From the NCBI GenBank assembly GCA_002439085.1, contig DJSW01000029.1, positions 62,001 to 126,000 of the forward strand: a stretch of DNA of 64,000 bases, read 5' to 3'. The translations under genes and the position numbers were made by a program. The stretch's first letter is position 1, and each line of letters begins with the position of its first letter. The stretch is from Alphaproteobacteria bacterium UBA6324. Lineage in GTDB: Bacteria; Pseudomonadota; Alphaproteobacteria; CAAGCB01; CAG-977. Under the pieces are notes generated by a model. That model was not told the origin of the DNA, did not search any database, and saw only the letters and a list, made by a program, of their open reading frames with translations. Below, piece after piece: positions 6,456-15,871 of this stretch.

Positions 6456-6992
6456 TTATTTTTTCCGCGGAATCCACTTTTTCACGGCGACGGCTTTGCC
6501 CGTTTGCGACCGCAACACACGCGTTTGCGACGCTTCGCCGGATTGGATGCGTTCGTCGCGGCCTTTCTCGCCGGCGTAATACGCGGCCAAAGCGGCCTGA
6601 TCTATTTCGGTCATGTTTCCGGCGGCGAACGCGTCGGCGTACGGGGCGTGCGTCGATATCAACCGACCGAGGTAATCCGCCGAATACGCCCCGAACCGCG
6701 CCCAAACCGTCTGCAGGAACGATTGCGTTTTCCGATCCATTGAACGATAGGATAAAACCGGCCGGCCGGACGCATAAACCCGATAGGAGGACGGTTCGAC
6801 GGGCCCCGTTTCCGTCGCCAGAAAAACGGCTGGAATGAAACGCTTTCCGTCCGTCAGCGCCGCGTAATACCCCTGACACAGGTACATCAGGCGTTGCATT
6901 TTCATCGGCTGCAAATATTCCCCGTCGTTCAACGCCGTGTCCAAAAACCATTCGGCCACATCAAAAACAGACTCCGTGGACGGTATTTCCAT
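6456..6992 (-). CDS. Panacea-domain (SocA/DUF4065-like) protein
   Basis: A 178-residue protein. The N-terminal half has the Panacea pattern: VAEWFLDTALN, then LQPMKMQRLMYLCQGYYAAL, then FLATETGPVEPSSYRVY, matching the family's 'lx(K/R)LQKLLYFaqG.yLa...GPVvp..Y' layout. Panacea domains are known as antitoxin/proteolytic-adaptor modules (Caulobacter SocA, phage GepA-like) that neutralise diverse toxins. No toxin-like gene adjoins it: upstream is a divergent YdbH-like gene and downstream a membrane protein. It may be solitary or act on a distant partner. The basic C-terminus (VKKWIPRKK) is unremarkable. Confidence 0.7.
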   Translation of the reverse strand: MEIPSTESVFDVAEWFLDTALNDGEYLQPMKMQRLMYLCQGYYAALTDGKRFIPAVFLATETGPVEPSSYRVYASGRPVLSYRSMDRKTQSFLQTVWARFGAYSADYLGRLISTHAPYADAFAAGNMTEIDQAALAAYYAGEKGRDERIQSGEASQTRVLRSQTGKAVAVKKWIPRKK

Positions 6993-7046
6993 TTGAAATT
7001 TCTCCGGATTTCAGATAAAAAGGGATAAATGCGCAAGTTTTATCAA

Positions 7047-7083
7047 AGCTTTAACGTTATCGGATAAAGAAATCGTTAAAGCT
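7047..7083. promoter_or_regulatory. Inverted repeat between divergent genes
   Basis: AGCTTTAACG (7047-7056) and its exact complement CGTTAAAGCT (7074-7083), 17 nt apart, lie 24 nt before the YdbH-like start. No T-run follows. It could be an operator or a leader stem. Confidence 0.4.
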
Positions 7084-7106
7084 CGTCCAAGGGGGGACTG
7101 TTTTTC

Positions 7107-10097
7107 ATGGAAAACAACGACAACACCAACAATCCGGCCGCAACGCCCGCACCCGCGCCGCGTCCCGCCGGCACCAAAGCGCCGCTGGTCAAACGGATCA
7201 AAATCCCGACCGTCCGCCCCGCCGGAACCCCGCCGCAAGCGGCCAAACCGGTTCAGCCCGCTCAACCCGCCGCCGCGCCCGCGGCGACTGCAGCGCCCGC
7301 CCCCGCACAGCCCGCCGCTACGACGGCACCCGCGCAACCCGCCGTTGCCGCAACAGCCGCACCCGCTCAGCCCGCGCCGGAACCGGAACTGCCCCCCGAA
7401 AACAAAAGCCAAGTGGCCGAACAGCCGATCGAGGCCGAGGAAATCGAAAAAAGCCCCGCGCGCAAAAGACGGCGCGGCTCTTCGTCGGCGACCGTCCCCT
7501 CCGCGGCGGACGAAGCCAAAAAGAAAATGGAAGCGCAGCTGAAAAAAACGAAAATCAAAGCGCGTTCCTTTTTGGCGAACAAATGGAACAAGCTGGCGAT
7601 TTTCATCGTTTTGCTGGGCGTGATCTGCTACGGCGTGTATTCGTCCCTGCCGACGATTGCGGAAAAGAAACTGCCCGAAATTTTCGCGGCGAACGGGATG
7701 CCGTTCAAATCGTTCCGGTTGAAACAAATCACGATCGACACGATGGAATTGACGAACGTTTCCGATTCGTCGGGCACGCTGTCCATTTCCAACATGACAT
7801 TCAACTACTCGCTGTACAGCCTGTTTTCCAACAACATCATCCGGTCGATGGAATTGAACGGCGTCACGATCAACGGCGAAAAACGTAGCGACGGGATTTC
7901 TCTGGGCGCGATCGGCGGATTGATCGCTTCGCCCGTCAACGCCAAAAAAGGCAAGGAAATCACGATCAACGCGCTGAAAGTGACGAACGGCCGTTTTGTC
8001 ATGTCCAACGACGCGCCGCGTGAAAAAATCGTCAACGAATTCGGCGAAGAAGAGGAAGTCGATAACACGATCTATGTCAATTTCACCGCCGACGGCACGT
8101 TGGGCAAAACCGGCCTGACCATGCGCGTTTCAACCGATTACGCGACGCCGCAGATGAATTTGAAAACACAAACGTCGTTGAGCAAAACCGCGCTGGCGTC
8201 GCAGATCGTCGCGGAAATCACCGAAGGCGATTTGATGAAAGACGGCGAAAAGACCGGTTCCGTTTCCGGCAATCTGGAAATCACCGTCAACGGCGGCGTT
8301 TTGACCAAGGGACAGGCCGATCTGACGCTGTCGTCGTCATCGCAAAAGCTGAAATTGAAAGCCGACGTGACCCCCAAGGACGACGCGTTTGACGTGGTGG
8401 CGGATCTGAGCCGGTCGTTTGAAAACCCGCAGGACGCCGCCGGAAAGTTTGTCGGTGATTTGAATTTGAAAGCGTCGAATGTCAAAGTGAAAGGCACTTT
8501 CAAAAAATTCGACGGCGAACTGCCGCTGCAAATCGCGGCTTCGTCGCTGACCAACGGGAAAATGGCCGTCCGCGATTTGAAAACCGACGCCGACCTGTAT
8601 TTTTCATGCGCGGACGCGAATTGCACGGTAAAGCTGAAAAAACCGATGAAAGCGGGATTTTCCAGCCTGCAGGCGAACGCCTATTTCCGACAGATCAAGC
8701 TGTTCACGCCGCTGGAACTGACGATCAATCCCGACGCGAACGATCCGTTTATGACTTCGACGGGCGGGGAATTGCGCTTCACGCTGCCGCTGTCCGCGTT
8801 TTCCACGCACGTGTTCATCGCGGACAACACGGCCAACACGCAGGTCGCCGTCGCGGTCAACGGGATGAAATCGCATTTCGGCTATAACGTGTTTTCCGGC
8901 GCGTATTCCGGCGACGCCACGTTCGCCCAGTCCGGTTTCGCCAACAAGGATCTGAAAATGACCGGCATTCAGGGCATCGCGTCGTTCACCAAAGCAACAT
9001 TGCCGGACGTCCGTCTGCGCGTCGCCAAGGCCGAGCTGACGCGTCCCGACATCCTGCCCGCGTTTTCCGCCGACCTGCGTTTCCGCCCGATGAGCCAGAG
9101 CGAATTCGGCATGGACGCCAACTTCTCGATTCAAAACGGGCTGGTGACGGCGACGGCAAACGGGTCATATACCCTGCCTTCGCACGAATGGAATATGTAC
9201 GCGGTCGTTCCCAAATTCATCCTGTCCGACAACGGGCTGACTTTGGAAAGCGTCCTGCCGTTCATGAAACCCTATCTGCCCGCGGACACGCGCGGCGGTC
9301 TGGCCGCCCGAGGCCGTCTGTCCGTCAAGGACGGCAAAGTCGCGGGGCCGATCGAAATCCTGTTGGAAAACATGGAAACGGCGTGGAACGGCATCGGAAT
9401 CGAGGGAATGAACGGCGTTCTGACGTTCTCGTCGCTGTACCCGTTGGAAACGCCGGCGAACCAGAAACTGTACATCGGCGCGCTGAAAACGGGGCTGCCG
9501 ATGCAAAACGCGCTGTTCAATTTCCGCGTCGTCGCCAATCAGGGAATCGAAGTCGCCAACGCGCGCATGAAATACGCCGAGGGTCAGTTCAAAACGATCA
9601 AGCCGTTCTTCATCCCCTACGAAGGCCAGACCTCGCAGATTTTGCTGGAAGGCAGCGGCATCAACCTGTCGTCCGTGGCAAGCAACCTGAAATCGAACGC
9701 GCTGCAGATCGACGGCGTGATGAATTCCGAATGGCAGCTGTCCTACACGGGCAAACAGCTGAACATCGTCAAAGCGGTGCTGACATCGAAACTGCCCGGC
9801 ACGTTGCATTTCGCCCCGTCGGCCGCGACGGCGAAAAAGATGAATCCGCAGATGCGCGATTTCCTCAAAGACGTCATCGTCAAAAAGATGAAAGTTACAG
9901 CTAAAGGCCAGATGGACGGACCGGTCGCTTTCAATGTATCAATAACGGGACATTCGCCGTTGGACACAGAGGAAGCGGATCAGGACGTTTCTTTCGATTT
10001 CAAGGGAAGTTTCAAAAACCTCTTGAAACAGGAAGGCGGATTGATGGAGATCCCGTCCGACATTCTGCTGTCGTTGCAGGATTACATGAAGAAATAA
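7107..10097 (+). CDS. YdbH-like inner-membrane-anchored periplasmic protein (AsmA-like superfamily)
   Basis: A 996-residue protein. Residues 1-160 are a Pro/Ala-rich and then Lys/Arg-rich cytoplasmic region. One transmembrane helix follows (~163-182, LAIFIVLLGVICYGVYSSL) and then ~800 residues of repetitive beta strands. The C-terminal third has features of the YdbH/dicarboxylate-transport family: GGLAARGRLSVKDGKVAGPIE, LILLE-type strands, and the end FDFKGSFKNLLKQEGGL. YdbH, TamB and YhdP proteins form beta-groove bridges proposed to move phospholipid between inner and outer membranes. The next gene starts 9 nt after the stop, so the two may be cotranscribed. The long Pro/Ala region is unusual for the family and makes the first residues compositionally biased. 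Confidence 0.75.
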   Translation: MENNDNTNNPAATPAPAPRPAGTKAPLVKRIKIPTVRPAGTPPQAAKPVQPAQPAAAPAATAAPAPAQPAATTAPAQPAVAATAAPAQPAPEPELPPENKSQVAEQPIEAEEIEKSPARKRRRGSSSATVPSAADEAKKKMEAQLKKTKIKARSFLANKWNKLAIFIVLLGVICYGVYSSLPTIAEKKLPEIFAANGMPFKSFRLKQITIDTMELTNVSDSSGTLSISNMTFNYSLYSLFSNNIIRSMELNGVTINGEKRSDGISLGAIGGLIASPVNAKKGKEITINALKVTNGRFVMSNDAPREKIVNEFGEEEEVDNTIYVNFTADGTLGKTGLTMRVSTDYATPQMNLKTQTSLSKTALASQIVAEITEGDLMKDGEKTGSVSGNLEITVNGGVLTKGQADLTLSSSSQKLKLKADVTPKDDAFDVVADLSRSFENPQDAAGKFVGDLNLKASNVKVKGTFKKFDGELPLQIAASSLTNGKMAVRDLKTDADLYFSCADANCTVKLKKPMKAGFSSLQANAYFRQIKLFTPLELTINPDANDPFMTSTGGELRFTLPLSAFSTHVFIADNTANTQVAVAVNGMKSHFGYNVFSGAYSGDATFAQSGFANKDLKMTGIQGIASFTKATLPDVRLRVAKAELTRPDILPAFSADLRFRPMSQSEFGMDANFSIQNGLVTATANGSYTLPSHEWNMYAVVPKFILSDNGLTLESVLPFMKPYLPADTRGGLAARGRLSVKDGKVAGPIEILLENMETAWNGIGIEGMNGVLTFSSLYPLETPANQKLYIGALKTGLPMQNALFNFRVVANQGIEVANARMKYAEGQFKTIKPFFIPYEGQTSQILLEGSGINLSSVASNLKSNALQIDGVMNSEWQLSYTGKQLNIVKAVLTSKLPGTLHFAPSAATAKKMNPQMRDFLKDVIVKKMKVTAKGQMDGPVAFNVSITGHSPLDTEEADQDVSFDFKGSFKNLLKQEGGLMEIPSDILLSLQDYMKK

Positions 10098-10106
10098 GAG
10101 GGGCTG

Positions 10107-11786
10107 ATGAAATTCGGGGAGTTTCCTGTATATGACGCGTTGGGCGTCGAATTGACCCATTCCGTCAAATGTCGGGAAAAAACCCTGAAAAAAGGCCACA
10201 TCCTGACATCGGCCGACATCGGTTTGCTGCAATACGCGGGCGTTAAAACCGTCGTCGGCGTGCAGTTTTCCGCGCAAGATGTCATGCCGCAAACCGCCGC
10301 GGACATTTTGTTGAAAGTCATGGCGGGCGATTTTTTGCGCTACACCCTGCCCGACGAAACGGGATACAGCGAAATTTTCGCGGACACGGACGGCGTTTTC
10401 GTTTACGAAACGGAACGCCTGCACCGTTTCAACGCGAACAGCGAAGGCGTTTCCCTGATGACGGTGCAATCCTACCGTCCCGTTTACAAAGGCCAGTTCG
10501 TCGCGAATTTGCGCCTGTTTGAACCGGCTGTCACGGCGCAAACGCTGAACGAAGCGGTCACGAAAATATCGGGCACGGGATCGCTGTTGAAAATCGCGCC
10601 CTACGCTTTTTGCAAAATCGGATTCATCCGAACCGTCACCGACCCCGCGCACGTCACACCCTTGGATGAAAAAGAGCTGGCCGCGCGGTTCGGCGTGTAC
10701 GGGTTCGAGGTTGTCTGTCACGATTTATGCGAACACAATTCGCAGCGGCTGGAAAAAGCCATTCGCGACGCCATTGACGCCCGCGCCGAAATCGTTTTGA
10801 TCGAAAGCCCCCACCCGCCCTTGCACCGCGACGATGTCGTCCCGACGGCGATCAAGGAATCCGCCGGCGACATCGACAGGCTGGGCTGGCCGGTCGATAC
10901 GGGGCTGTCGCTGGTCATCGGGCATAAAAACGACGTGAAGCTGCTGGGGTATTGCACCGACGACGCGGACAAACCGGCGTTGGACACGCTGATGCGTTTT
11001 CTGGCGACGAAATCCCTGCCCGACGCGTCCGTGTTCCCGTCCTTGGCCGAAAACAGCCTGTCCCTGCAGCGGCAGGCGAAACGCATCACGGCGGAACAGG
11101 CGGAAAACTCGGTCGCCGTCGGTTCCGTGTCGGACAGCGAAAAAATCGCCGTCGTCATTTTGGCGGCGGGGGCGTCGCGGCGGATGATCGGATCGAACAA
11201 GCTTCTGGAACCTTTACAGGGGCTGGCGATGATCGAACACGCCGTGCGGTCGGCGCTGTCGTCAAAGGCGGATTATGTCGTCGTCGTCACGGGACACGAC
11301 GCGAAATTCATTGAAAAGCGGCTGGAATCCTACGATGTCAAAATCGTGCGCAACCCCGATTACGTTTCCGGCGTTCTGGGGTCGATCCGGCTGGGACTGG
11401 CCGTCCTGCCGCCCGACATCGCGGGCGCGGTCGTTCTGCCCGCGGATATGCCCGCGTTCACGGAAGAATACATCGACCGCATGATCGACGCGTTTGACGC
11501 GAAAGCCAAACGCCCGCCCGTCGTCATGCCGTCGTACAACGGCGTCCGCCACAACCCCGTTTTGTGGCCGCGCGACCTGTTCAAATACGTCAAGATCATT
11601 CCCGAAGATTCCCATTGGACGCCGGCGCTGATCGAACATTCGGACTATATCCGCGAAATCGAATTGAAAGACGACCTGCCGTTGACGGACATCAACACGC
11701 ACGGCGATCTGGAAAAATACAAATCCCGCGCGGATCTGGTGTCCAGCGCGGAACAGGATCTGTTCGCGTTGGAAAACGGACGGTAA
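10107..11786 (+). CDS. Molybdopterin-binding / MobA-like nucleotidyltransferase fusion
   Basis: A 559-residue two-domain protein. The N-terminal ~330 residues resemble the molybdopterin-binding domain seen in MoeA/CinA-like proteins (opening FPVYDALGVELTHSV..., later VGSVSDSEK linker). The C-terminal ~200 residues are a nucleotidyltransferase of the MobA/MocA type: LAAGASRRMIGSNKLLEPL at ~351, VVVTGHDAKFI, and the metal-binding VVLPADMPAFT at ~441. Such fusions are common in Alphaproteobacteria near molybdenum hydroxylase genes, where the second domain transfers CMP or GMP to molybdopterin. No molybdoenzyme is visible in the window. It follows the YdbH-like gene by 9 nt. Confidence 0.8.
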   Translation: MKFGEFPVYDALGVELTHSVKCREKTLKKGHILTSADIGLLQYAGVKTVVGVQFSAQDVMPQTAADILLKVMAGDFLRYTLPDETGYSEIFADTDGVFVYETERLHRFNANSEGVSLMTVQSYRPVYKGQFVANLRLFEPAVTAQTLNEAVTKISGTGSLLKIAPYAFCKIGFIRTVTDPAHVTPLDEKELAARFGVYGFEVVCHDLCEHNSQRLEKAIRDAIDARAEIVLIESPHPPLHRDDVVPTAIKESAGDIDRLGWPVDTGLSLVIGHKNDVKLLGYCTDDADKPALDTLMRFLATKSLPDASVFPSLAENSLSLQRQAKRITAEQAENSVAVGSVSDSEKIAVVILAAGASRRMIGSNKLLEPLQGLAMIEHAVRSALSSKADYVVVVTGHDAKFIEKRLESYDVKIVRNPDYVSGVLGSIRLGLAVLPPDIAGAVVLPADMPAFTEEYIDRMIDAFDAKAKRPPVVMPSYNGVRHNPVLWPRDLFKYVKIIPEDSHWTPALIEHSDYIREIELKDDLPLTDINTHGDLEKYKSRADLVSSAEQDLFALENGR

Positions 11787-11869
11787 AAAAACTTTTGCGC
11801 AAAGATTGCGTTCGCCCCGCCTCTCCTGTATCCTTTTCGACAGGTTATCCGTTTGATTGGAATTGCATA

Positions 11870-14419
11870 ATGGCGGCGGCGCGAAACGTTTTCAAAACAT
11901 CACTTGTCCTTTTCATCCTGATTTTCGCGGCGGCCTGTTCGCCGGAAAAAAAGCATCCGTGGTATGAAACGGTGTCCATGTACCACGTTCTGGTCAAATC
12001 GTTTTACGATTCCGACGGCGACGGCAAAGGCGATTTGAAAGGGTTGACGCAAAAGCTGGATTACATCAAAAGCCTGAACGTCAACACGATCCACCCCCTG
12101 CCGCTGACGCCGGCGCTGAACGTCCCCGAAATGCCGCGCAGCCAATACGGGTACGAAATCACGGATTTTAAAAACGTCCACCCCGATTACGGCACGATGG
12201 ATGATTTCAAAACCCTGACGAAAGAGGCGCACAAACGCGGCCTGCACGTCGTTTTGGATTTCATCACGACCGTCATTTCCGTCCGCCATCCCTTTTTCCA
12301 AGACATTCTGACCAACCCCGACAGCAAATACAAAAGCTGGATCATCACGGCCGACGAAATCCCCGCCGGCGAATGGATGAATTTCAACGATTACGCGGAA
12401 CAGTTCAAATCATCCGCGTGGAAACCGCTGCCGTTTGGCGGATATTACTATTCCCTGTGGGGCAATTCGCCGTTTTTGGATTACCACAACCCCGCTGTGC
12501 GCGACTACATCCTTTCCGTCGTCGATTTCTGGCTGGACGCGGGGGCGGACGGTTTCCGCATCGACGCGACAAAGCATCTGTACATTAACGGCGCGGGGGA
12601 ATCGAAACAGTACCACCAGCCCGAAAATTTTGAATTTTGGAAAGAGCTGCGCCGCCACATCACGGAAAAGCACGGCACGGACAAAGTGTTGATCGCCGAA
12701 ACGATCCCCGTGCCGAACAACATCGCCTATGTGACGCCGAACCGCGAAATGTTCGATTTGATGTTCGATTCCACGTTCATCAACGACATCTACCCGTACA
12801 GGAAAACGGACGCCGATTTGCTGTATTCCGCGCCCTATCTTCATTCGTTTTTCGGCAATCCCGACGTTTTCAAGCTGACGCCGTTAAAGGACAGGCTGGT
12901 TTATCATTCGGATCACGACGGCGCGCGGCTAGCCACCCGATTGGCCGACCCGACGCCCGACCGGCTGAAAATCGCCGCATCGATCCTGCTGCTGACGCCC
13001 GCCCACGTCAAGCTGTACGCCGGCGACGAAACGGGCATCAAAGGGTTTTCGGATTTCAAGGATTTCAAAAACAAATGGTTCCACGCGACCGTGGCCACCA
13101 TGGCGTGGGACAATTCCAAAAACGGCGGATTTTCAACGTCGGACGCACCCGTCGTGCCGGTCACGGACGATTATGCCGCCGTCAACGTCAAATCGCAGGA
13201 CAAGGATGAAACGTCCCTGCTGAACCATTACCGCGGTTTGCTGAAACTGAAAAACAGCCGCCCCGATTTGTTTTTCAAAGGCGAACGCGCCGCGCTGAAC
13301 GCCGCCAACGACAAGGTTTACGCCTATCTGTTAAACGGCGGGGACGCGACGGCGATGGTGCTGATCAACCTGTCCGGCAAACCGGAACAATTCTCGATCG
13401 ACCTGTCGGCGTTCCGCCCCGACGGAATGAAAAAACTGTTCGGCCGCGGCAAAATCGACATCCGGACGGACGACGGCGTTGTGCGGGGAACCGTGCCGCC
13501 CCGCGAAACGTTCGTGTATGAATTTAAAAAATTCGACCGAACCGCCTTTCCAAAAAAACGCGACGCGCTGGGTGAAAAGGCCGTCCGCGTCGCCGCCGAT
13601 GAAACGACGGTGTCCGATCCCGCCGCGGTTTATATTCTGAACCCGCCCGAATCCGGCGCCGTCCTGCGCCTGTTCAAAGGACAGGGGAAAGCCGGACTGA
13701 CCGCCTATTCCGTTTACGGCGCAAACAAGCTGTCGGAAACGTTCGACGGCGTTTTGGACACGACGGACGGCGACGTGACGATTCCCGTTTTGGCGGGGAC
13801 AACGGACGTGATCGCCTTTTCAACGTCCGGCATCCGGTTTCGGGTGGAAAACGCGCCCCCCGCTTCGGCCGTTCCCGAAAACCTGACGTTGCTGGCCGAA
13901 AACGGTAAAAACAAAAACCTGCGCGCCCTATATACGGGAAAAGACGGCAATTTCCGCTATTTCAAAATTGAACGGTCGGCGGAAAACGCCCTGCCGTTGA
14001 ACGGCGGAGTGGATTTCGTTTTGTTCGTCAGCTCGCTTGACCGCCCCCGCGTCCAACACAAGACAACCTTTTGGCATTTGCCCGAAGTCGTGTCCCGCCG
14101 CCCCGTTGACGGCATGATCTTGTACGAACGCCACATCAAATACGGCCGCGTCCAAACCGACATCAACGCGATGCGCAATTTCGGCGTCGCCGCCGTCGGC
14201 AAATCGTTCATTTTTGAAACGCCGGACGCGTTTTACGTCATGATCGCCGACGGTGTCCTGCCGCGCGGCAAAATCGCCGTCGCTCCGTTTGTCTGGAGCG
14301 CGGGCGGACGGTGGGGCGAACGGCCGCCGGAAACATTCCCCGTTGTCGAACGCCTGCCCGACGACGGAACGAAGACGCGCAAACCCGATTTGATCGAAGA
14401 TTACTTGGAACTGCCATGA
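11870..14419 (+). CDS. GH13 alpha-amylase-like lipoprotein with altered region I
   Basis: An 849-residue protein. I take the ATG at 11870 because it gives a lipoprotein signal (FILIFAAAC, Cys23); the upstream in-frame extension overlaps the previous gene. Residues ~30-560 follow the GH13 barrel. Region II GFRIDATKH has the nucleophile Asp232, region III LIAET the acid Glu277, and region IV HSDHDGAR has His349-Asp350. Region I is unusual: D130-FITTV replaces the canonical D-x-V-x-N-H, so the conserved Asn and His are Thr134 and Val135. The last ~290 residues are beta-rich and unrecognised. The likely role is an envelope alpha-glucan hydrolase or transglycosylase, perhaps with altered substrate binding. 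The next gene overlaps by 4 nt. Confidence 0.78.
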   Translation: MAAARNVFKTSLVLFILIFAAACSPEKKHPWYETVSMYHVLVKSFYDSDGDGKGDLKGLTQKLDYIKSLNVNTIHPLPLTPALNVPEMPRSQYGYEITDFKNVHPDYGTMDDFKTLTKEAHKRGLHVVLDFITTVISVRHPFFQDILTNPDSKYKSWIITADEIPAGEWMNFNDYAEQFKSSAWKPLPFGGYYYSLWGNSPFLDYHNPAVRDYILSVVDFWLDAGADGFRIDATKHLYINGAGESKQYHQPENFEFWKELRRHITEKHGTDKVLIAETIPVPNNIAYVTPNREMFDLMFDSTFINDIYPYRKTDADLLYSAPYLHSFFGNPDVFKLTPLKDRLVYHSDHDGARLATRLADPTPDRLKIAASILLLTPAHVKLYAGDETGIKGFSDFKDFKNKWFHATVATMAWDNSKNGGFSTSDAPVVPVTDDYAAVNVKSQDKDETSLLNHYRGLLKLKNSRPDLFFKGERAALNAANDKVYAYLLNGGDATAMVLINLSGKPEQFSIDLSAFRPDGMKKLFGRGKIDIRTDDGVVRGTVPPRETFVYEFKKFDRTAFPKKRDALGEKAVRVAADETTVSDPAAVYILNPPESGAVLRLFKGQGKAGLTAYSVYGANKLSETFDGVLDTTDGDVTIPVLAGTTDVIAFSTSGIRFRVENAPPASAVPENLTLLAENGKNKNLRALYTGKDGNFRYFKIERSAENALPLNGGVDFVLFVSSLDRPRVQHKTTFWHLPEVVSRRPVDGMILYERHIKYGRVQTDINAMRNFGVAAVGKSFIFETPDAFYVMIADGVLPRGKIAVAPFVWSAGGRWGERPPETFPVVERLPDDGTKTRKPDLIEDYLELP

Positions 14420-15807
14420 CGCCTTTAAGCAAATACGGGCGGCAAATCGCCGTCCTGTCCGTCCTGTTCTGGATCGTGCTGTTTCTGATCAATTTCGGAC
14501 ACGGCGCGGGGTGGTCGGGCGTCTATTCGATTTTGATCAAGAAAACCAGCACGCAATCGCTGTCCTGCTTTTTCCTGTTTTCCGCGCTGGGTTCGTTCGT
14601 TTTAAACCTGATTTTGATGTTTTTCGCCGACCGCGTCGCCAGTGAAAAGCTGGTTCAGCTGTCGTTTATCGGGTTTATCGCCGTGCTGGCCGCCGATTTG
14701 GCCGTTTTGCGCGCCGAACCGTCCTTTTCCGCGCCGTGTTTCAGGGGGACGCTGATCTTTCTGGCGGTGTTGATCATCTCCGTCCCGTCGGTGTTCATCA
14801 TCCAGACGTGGAACCTGATCAACAAAACCTTTTCCCCGAAAAGCGCGGCCGACATCTATCCCCTGTTGACGACCGCCCCCCTGATCGGCAGCATCGCGGG
14901 CGGATTCGCGGCCAACCGGATGCCGAAATACGGACCGACGGAATCGCTGGTCGCGACGTGGGGTGCGTGCATTTTGATCGCAATCGCCGTCACGGCCGTA
15001 TTGACCCGCCTGTTGAAACAAAGCGGCGTCACCGGCGGACAAAACGCGGAAAAAACGACGCCGGCCGATTTGGCGCGCAATTTCAAAGACGGATTTTTCC
15101 ATTACAAATCGTCGGCATTCGCCCTGCACCTCAGCGTCGTGTTCATATCGTTCTGGCTGGTTTGCACGATCATTGATTTCTGTTACGCCAAAACGCTGGA
15201 TAAAACCTACGCGACATCCGAGGAAATGGCGTCCTTTTACGGCGGATACACGACCGCCGCCAACGTCACCGCCCTGCTGATTCAAACGTTTCTGGGGGCA
15301 AAGCTGTTGAAAACGACGGGCGTGCGCAACGGGTTTTTCTTTCTGCCCTGTTCGCAGATTCTGTGCTTCACCGTCATGCTGGCGGCGCCGGGGCTGTACC
15401 CGATCGTCGCGGCCATGTTCATGCAAACGCTGATCGGTATGTCAGTGCAATCCAATTCCGTGCAAGTGTCGTTCAACGTGTTCGCGCGCGACATCCGCGG
15501 CAAGATCCGCACTCTGCTGGAGGGCGTGCTGAACCCGCTGGGCGGCGTGATCGGGTCGGTAATCCTGATCGTGATCGGCAAGCTGTCCGAAAACGACGCG
15601 CTGATCGTTGAAAAGATATTGCCCTATATCGGCATCCTGTTTTCCGCCGTCTGGCTGGCGGCCGTTTTCAAGATTCGGAAAAGCTATCCGGCGGAGGCGG
15701 AAAAAACGGCGCGCAGCCCCGACCCGCGCGATCAAAACGACGCGGCCGAAGCGTTGCAGATCGAACGGTCGGCTGCCGGATTTTGGAAAAAAAGCGCGAA
15801 AGATTAG
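14416..15807 (+). CDS. 12-TM MFS/ADP-ATP-carrier-like transporter
   Basis: A 463-residue polytopic membrane protein with about twelve hydrophobic helices and short loops, and a charged C-terminal tail (RSPDPRDQNDAAEALQ). The ATG at 14416 overlaps the stop of the GH13 lipoprotein (ATGA), indicating translational coupling. Helix layout, a paired Gly-rich PLIGSIAGGFAANR after TM4-5 and a long loop between TM6 and TM7 suggest a major-facilitator-like or bacterial ATP/ADP-translocase-like fold. It resembles the N-terminal half of the protein at 19190 in general architecture. The substrate is unknown; coupling to a glycosidase suggests a sugar or oligosaccharide, but that is inference. Confidence 0.62.
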   Translation: MTPLSKYGRQIAVLSVLFWIVLFLINFGHGAGWSGVYSILIKKTSTQSLSCFFLFSALGSFVLNLILMFFADRVASEKLVQLSFIGFIAVLAADLAVLRAEPSFSAPCFRGTLIFLAVLIISVPSVFIIQTWNLINKTFSPKSAADIYPLLTTAPLIGSIAGGFAANRMPKYGPTESLVATWGACILIAIAVTAVLTRLLKQSGVTGGQNAEKTTPADLARNFKDGFFHYKSSAFALHLSVVFISFWLVCTIIDFCYAKTLDKTYATSEEMASFYGGYTTAANVTALLIQTFLGAKLLKTTGVRNGFFFLPCSQILCFTVMLAAPGLYPIVAAMFMQTLIGMSVQSNSVQVSFNVFARDIRGKIRTLLEGVLNPLGGVIGSVILIVIGKLSENDALIVEKILPYIGILFSAVWLAAVFKIRKSYPAEAEKTARSPDPRDQNDAAEALQIERSAAGFWKKSAKD

Positions 15808-15871
15808 ACAAAAAACTTTTCAAACCGCTTTTTTTCTGCCACAATGCGTTAAAGTTTACAAAGGATCCGTC

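Noticed and set aside
11564..11869. N-terminal extension of the GH13-like protein
   Set aside because: It overlaps the preceding gene, and the ATG at 11870 gives a proper lipoprotein signal.
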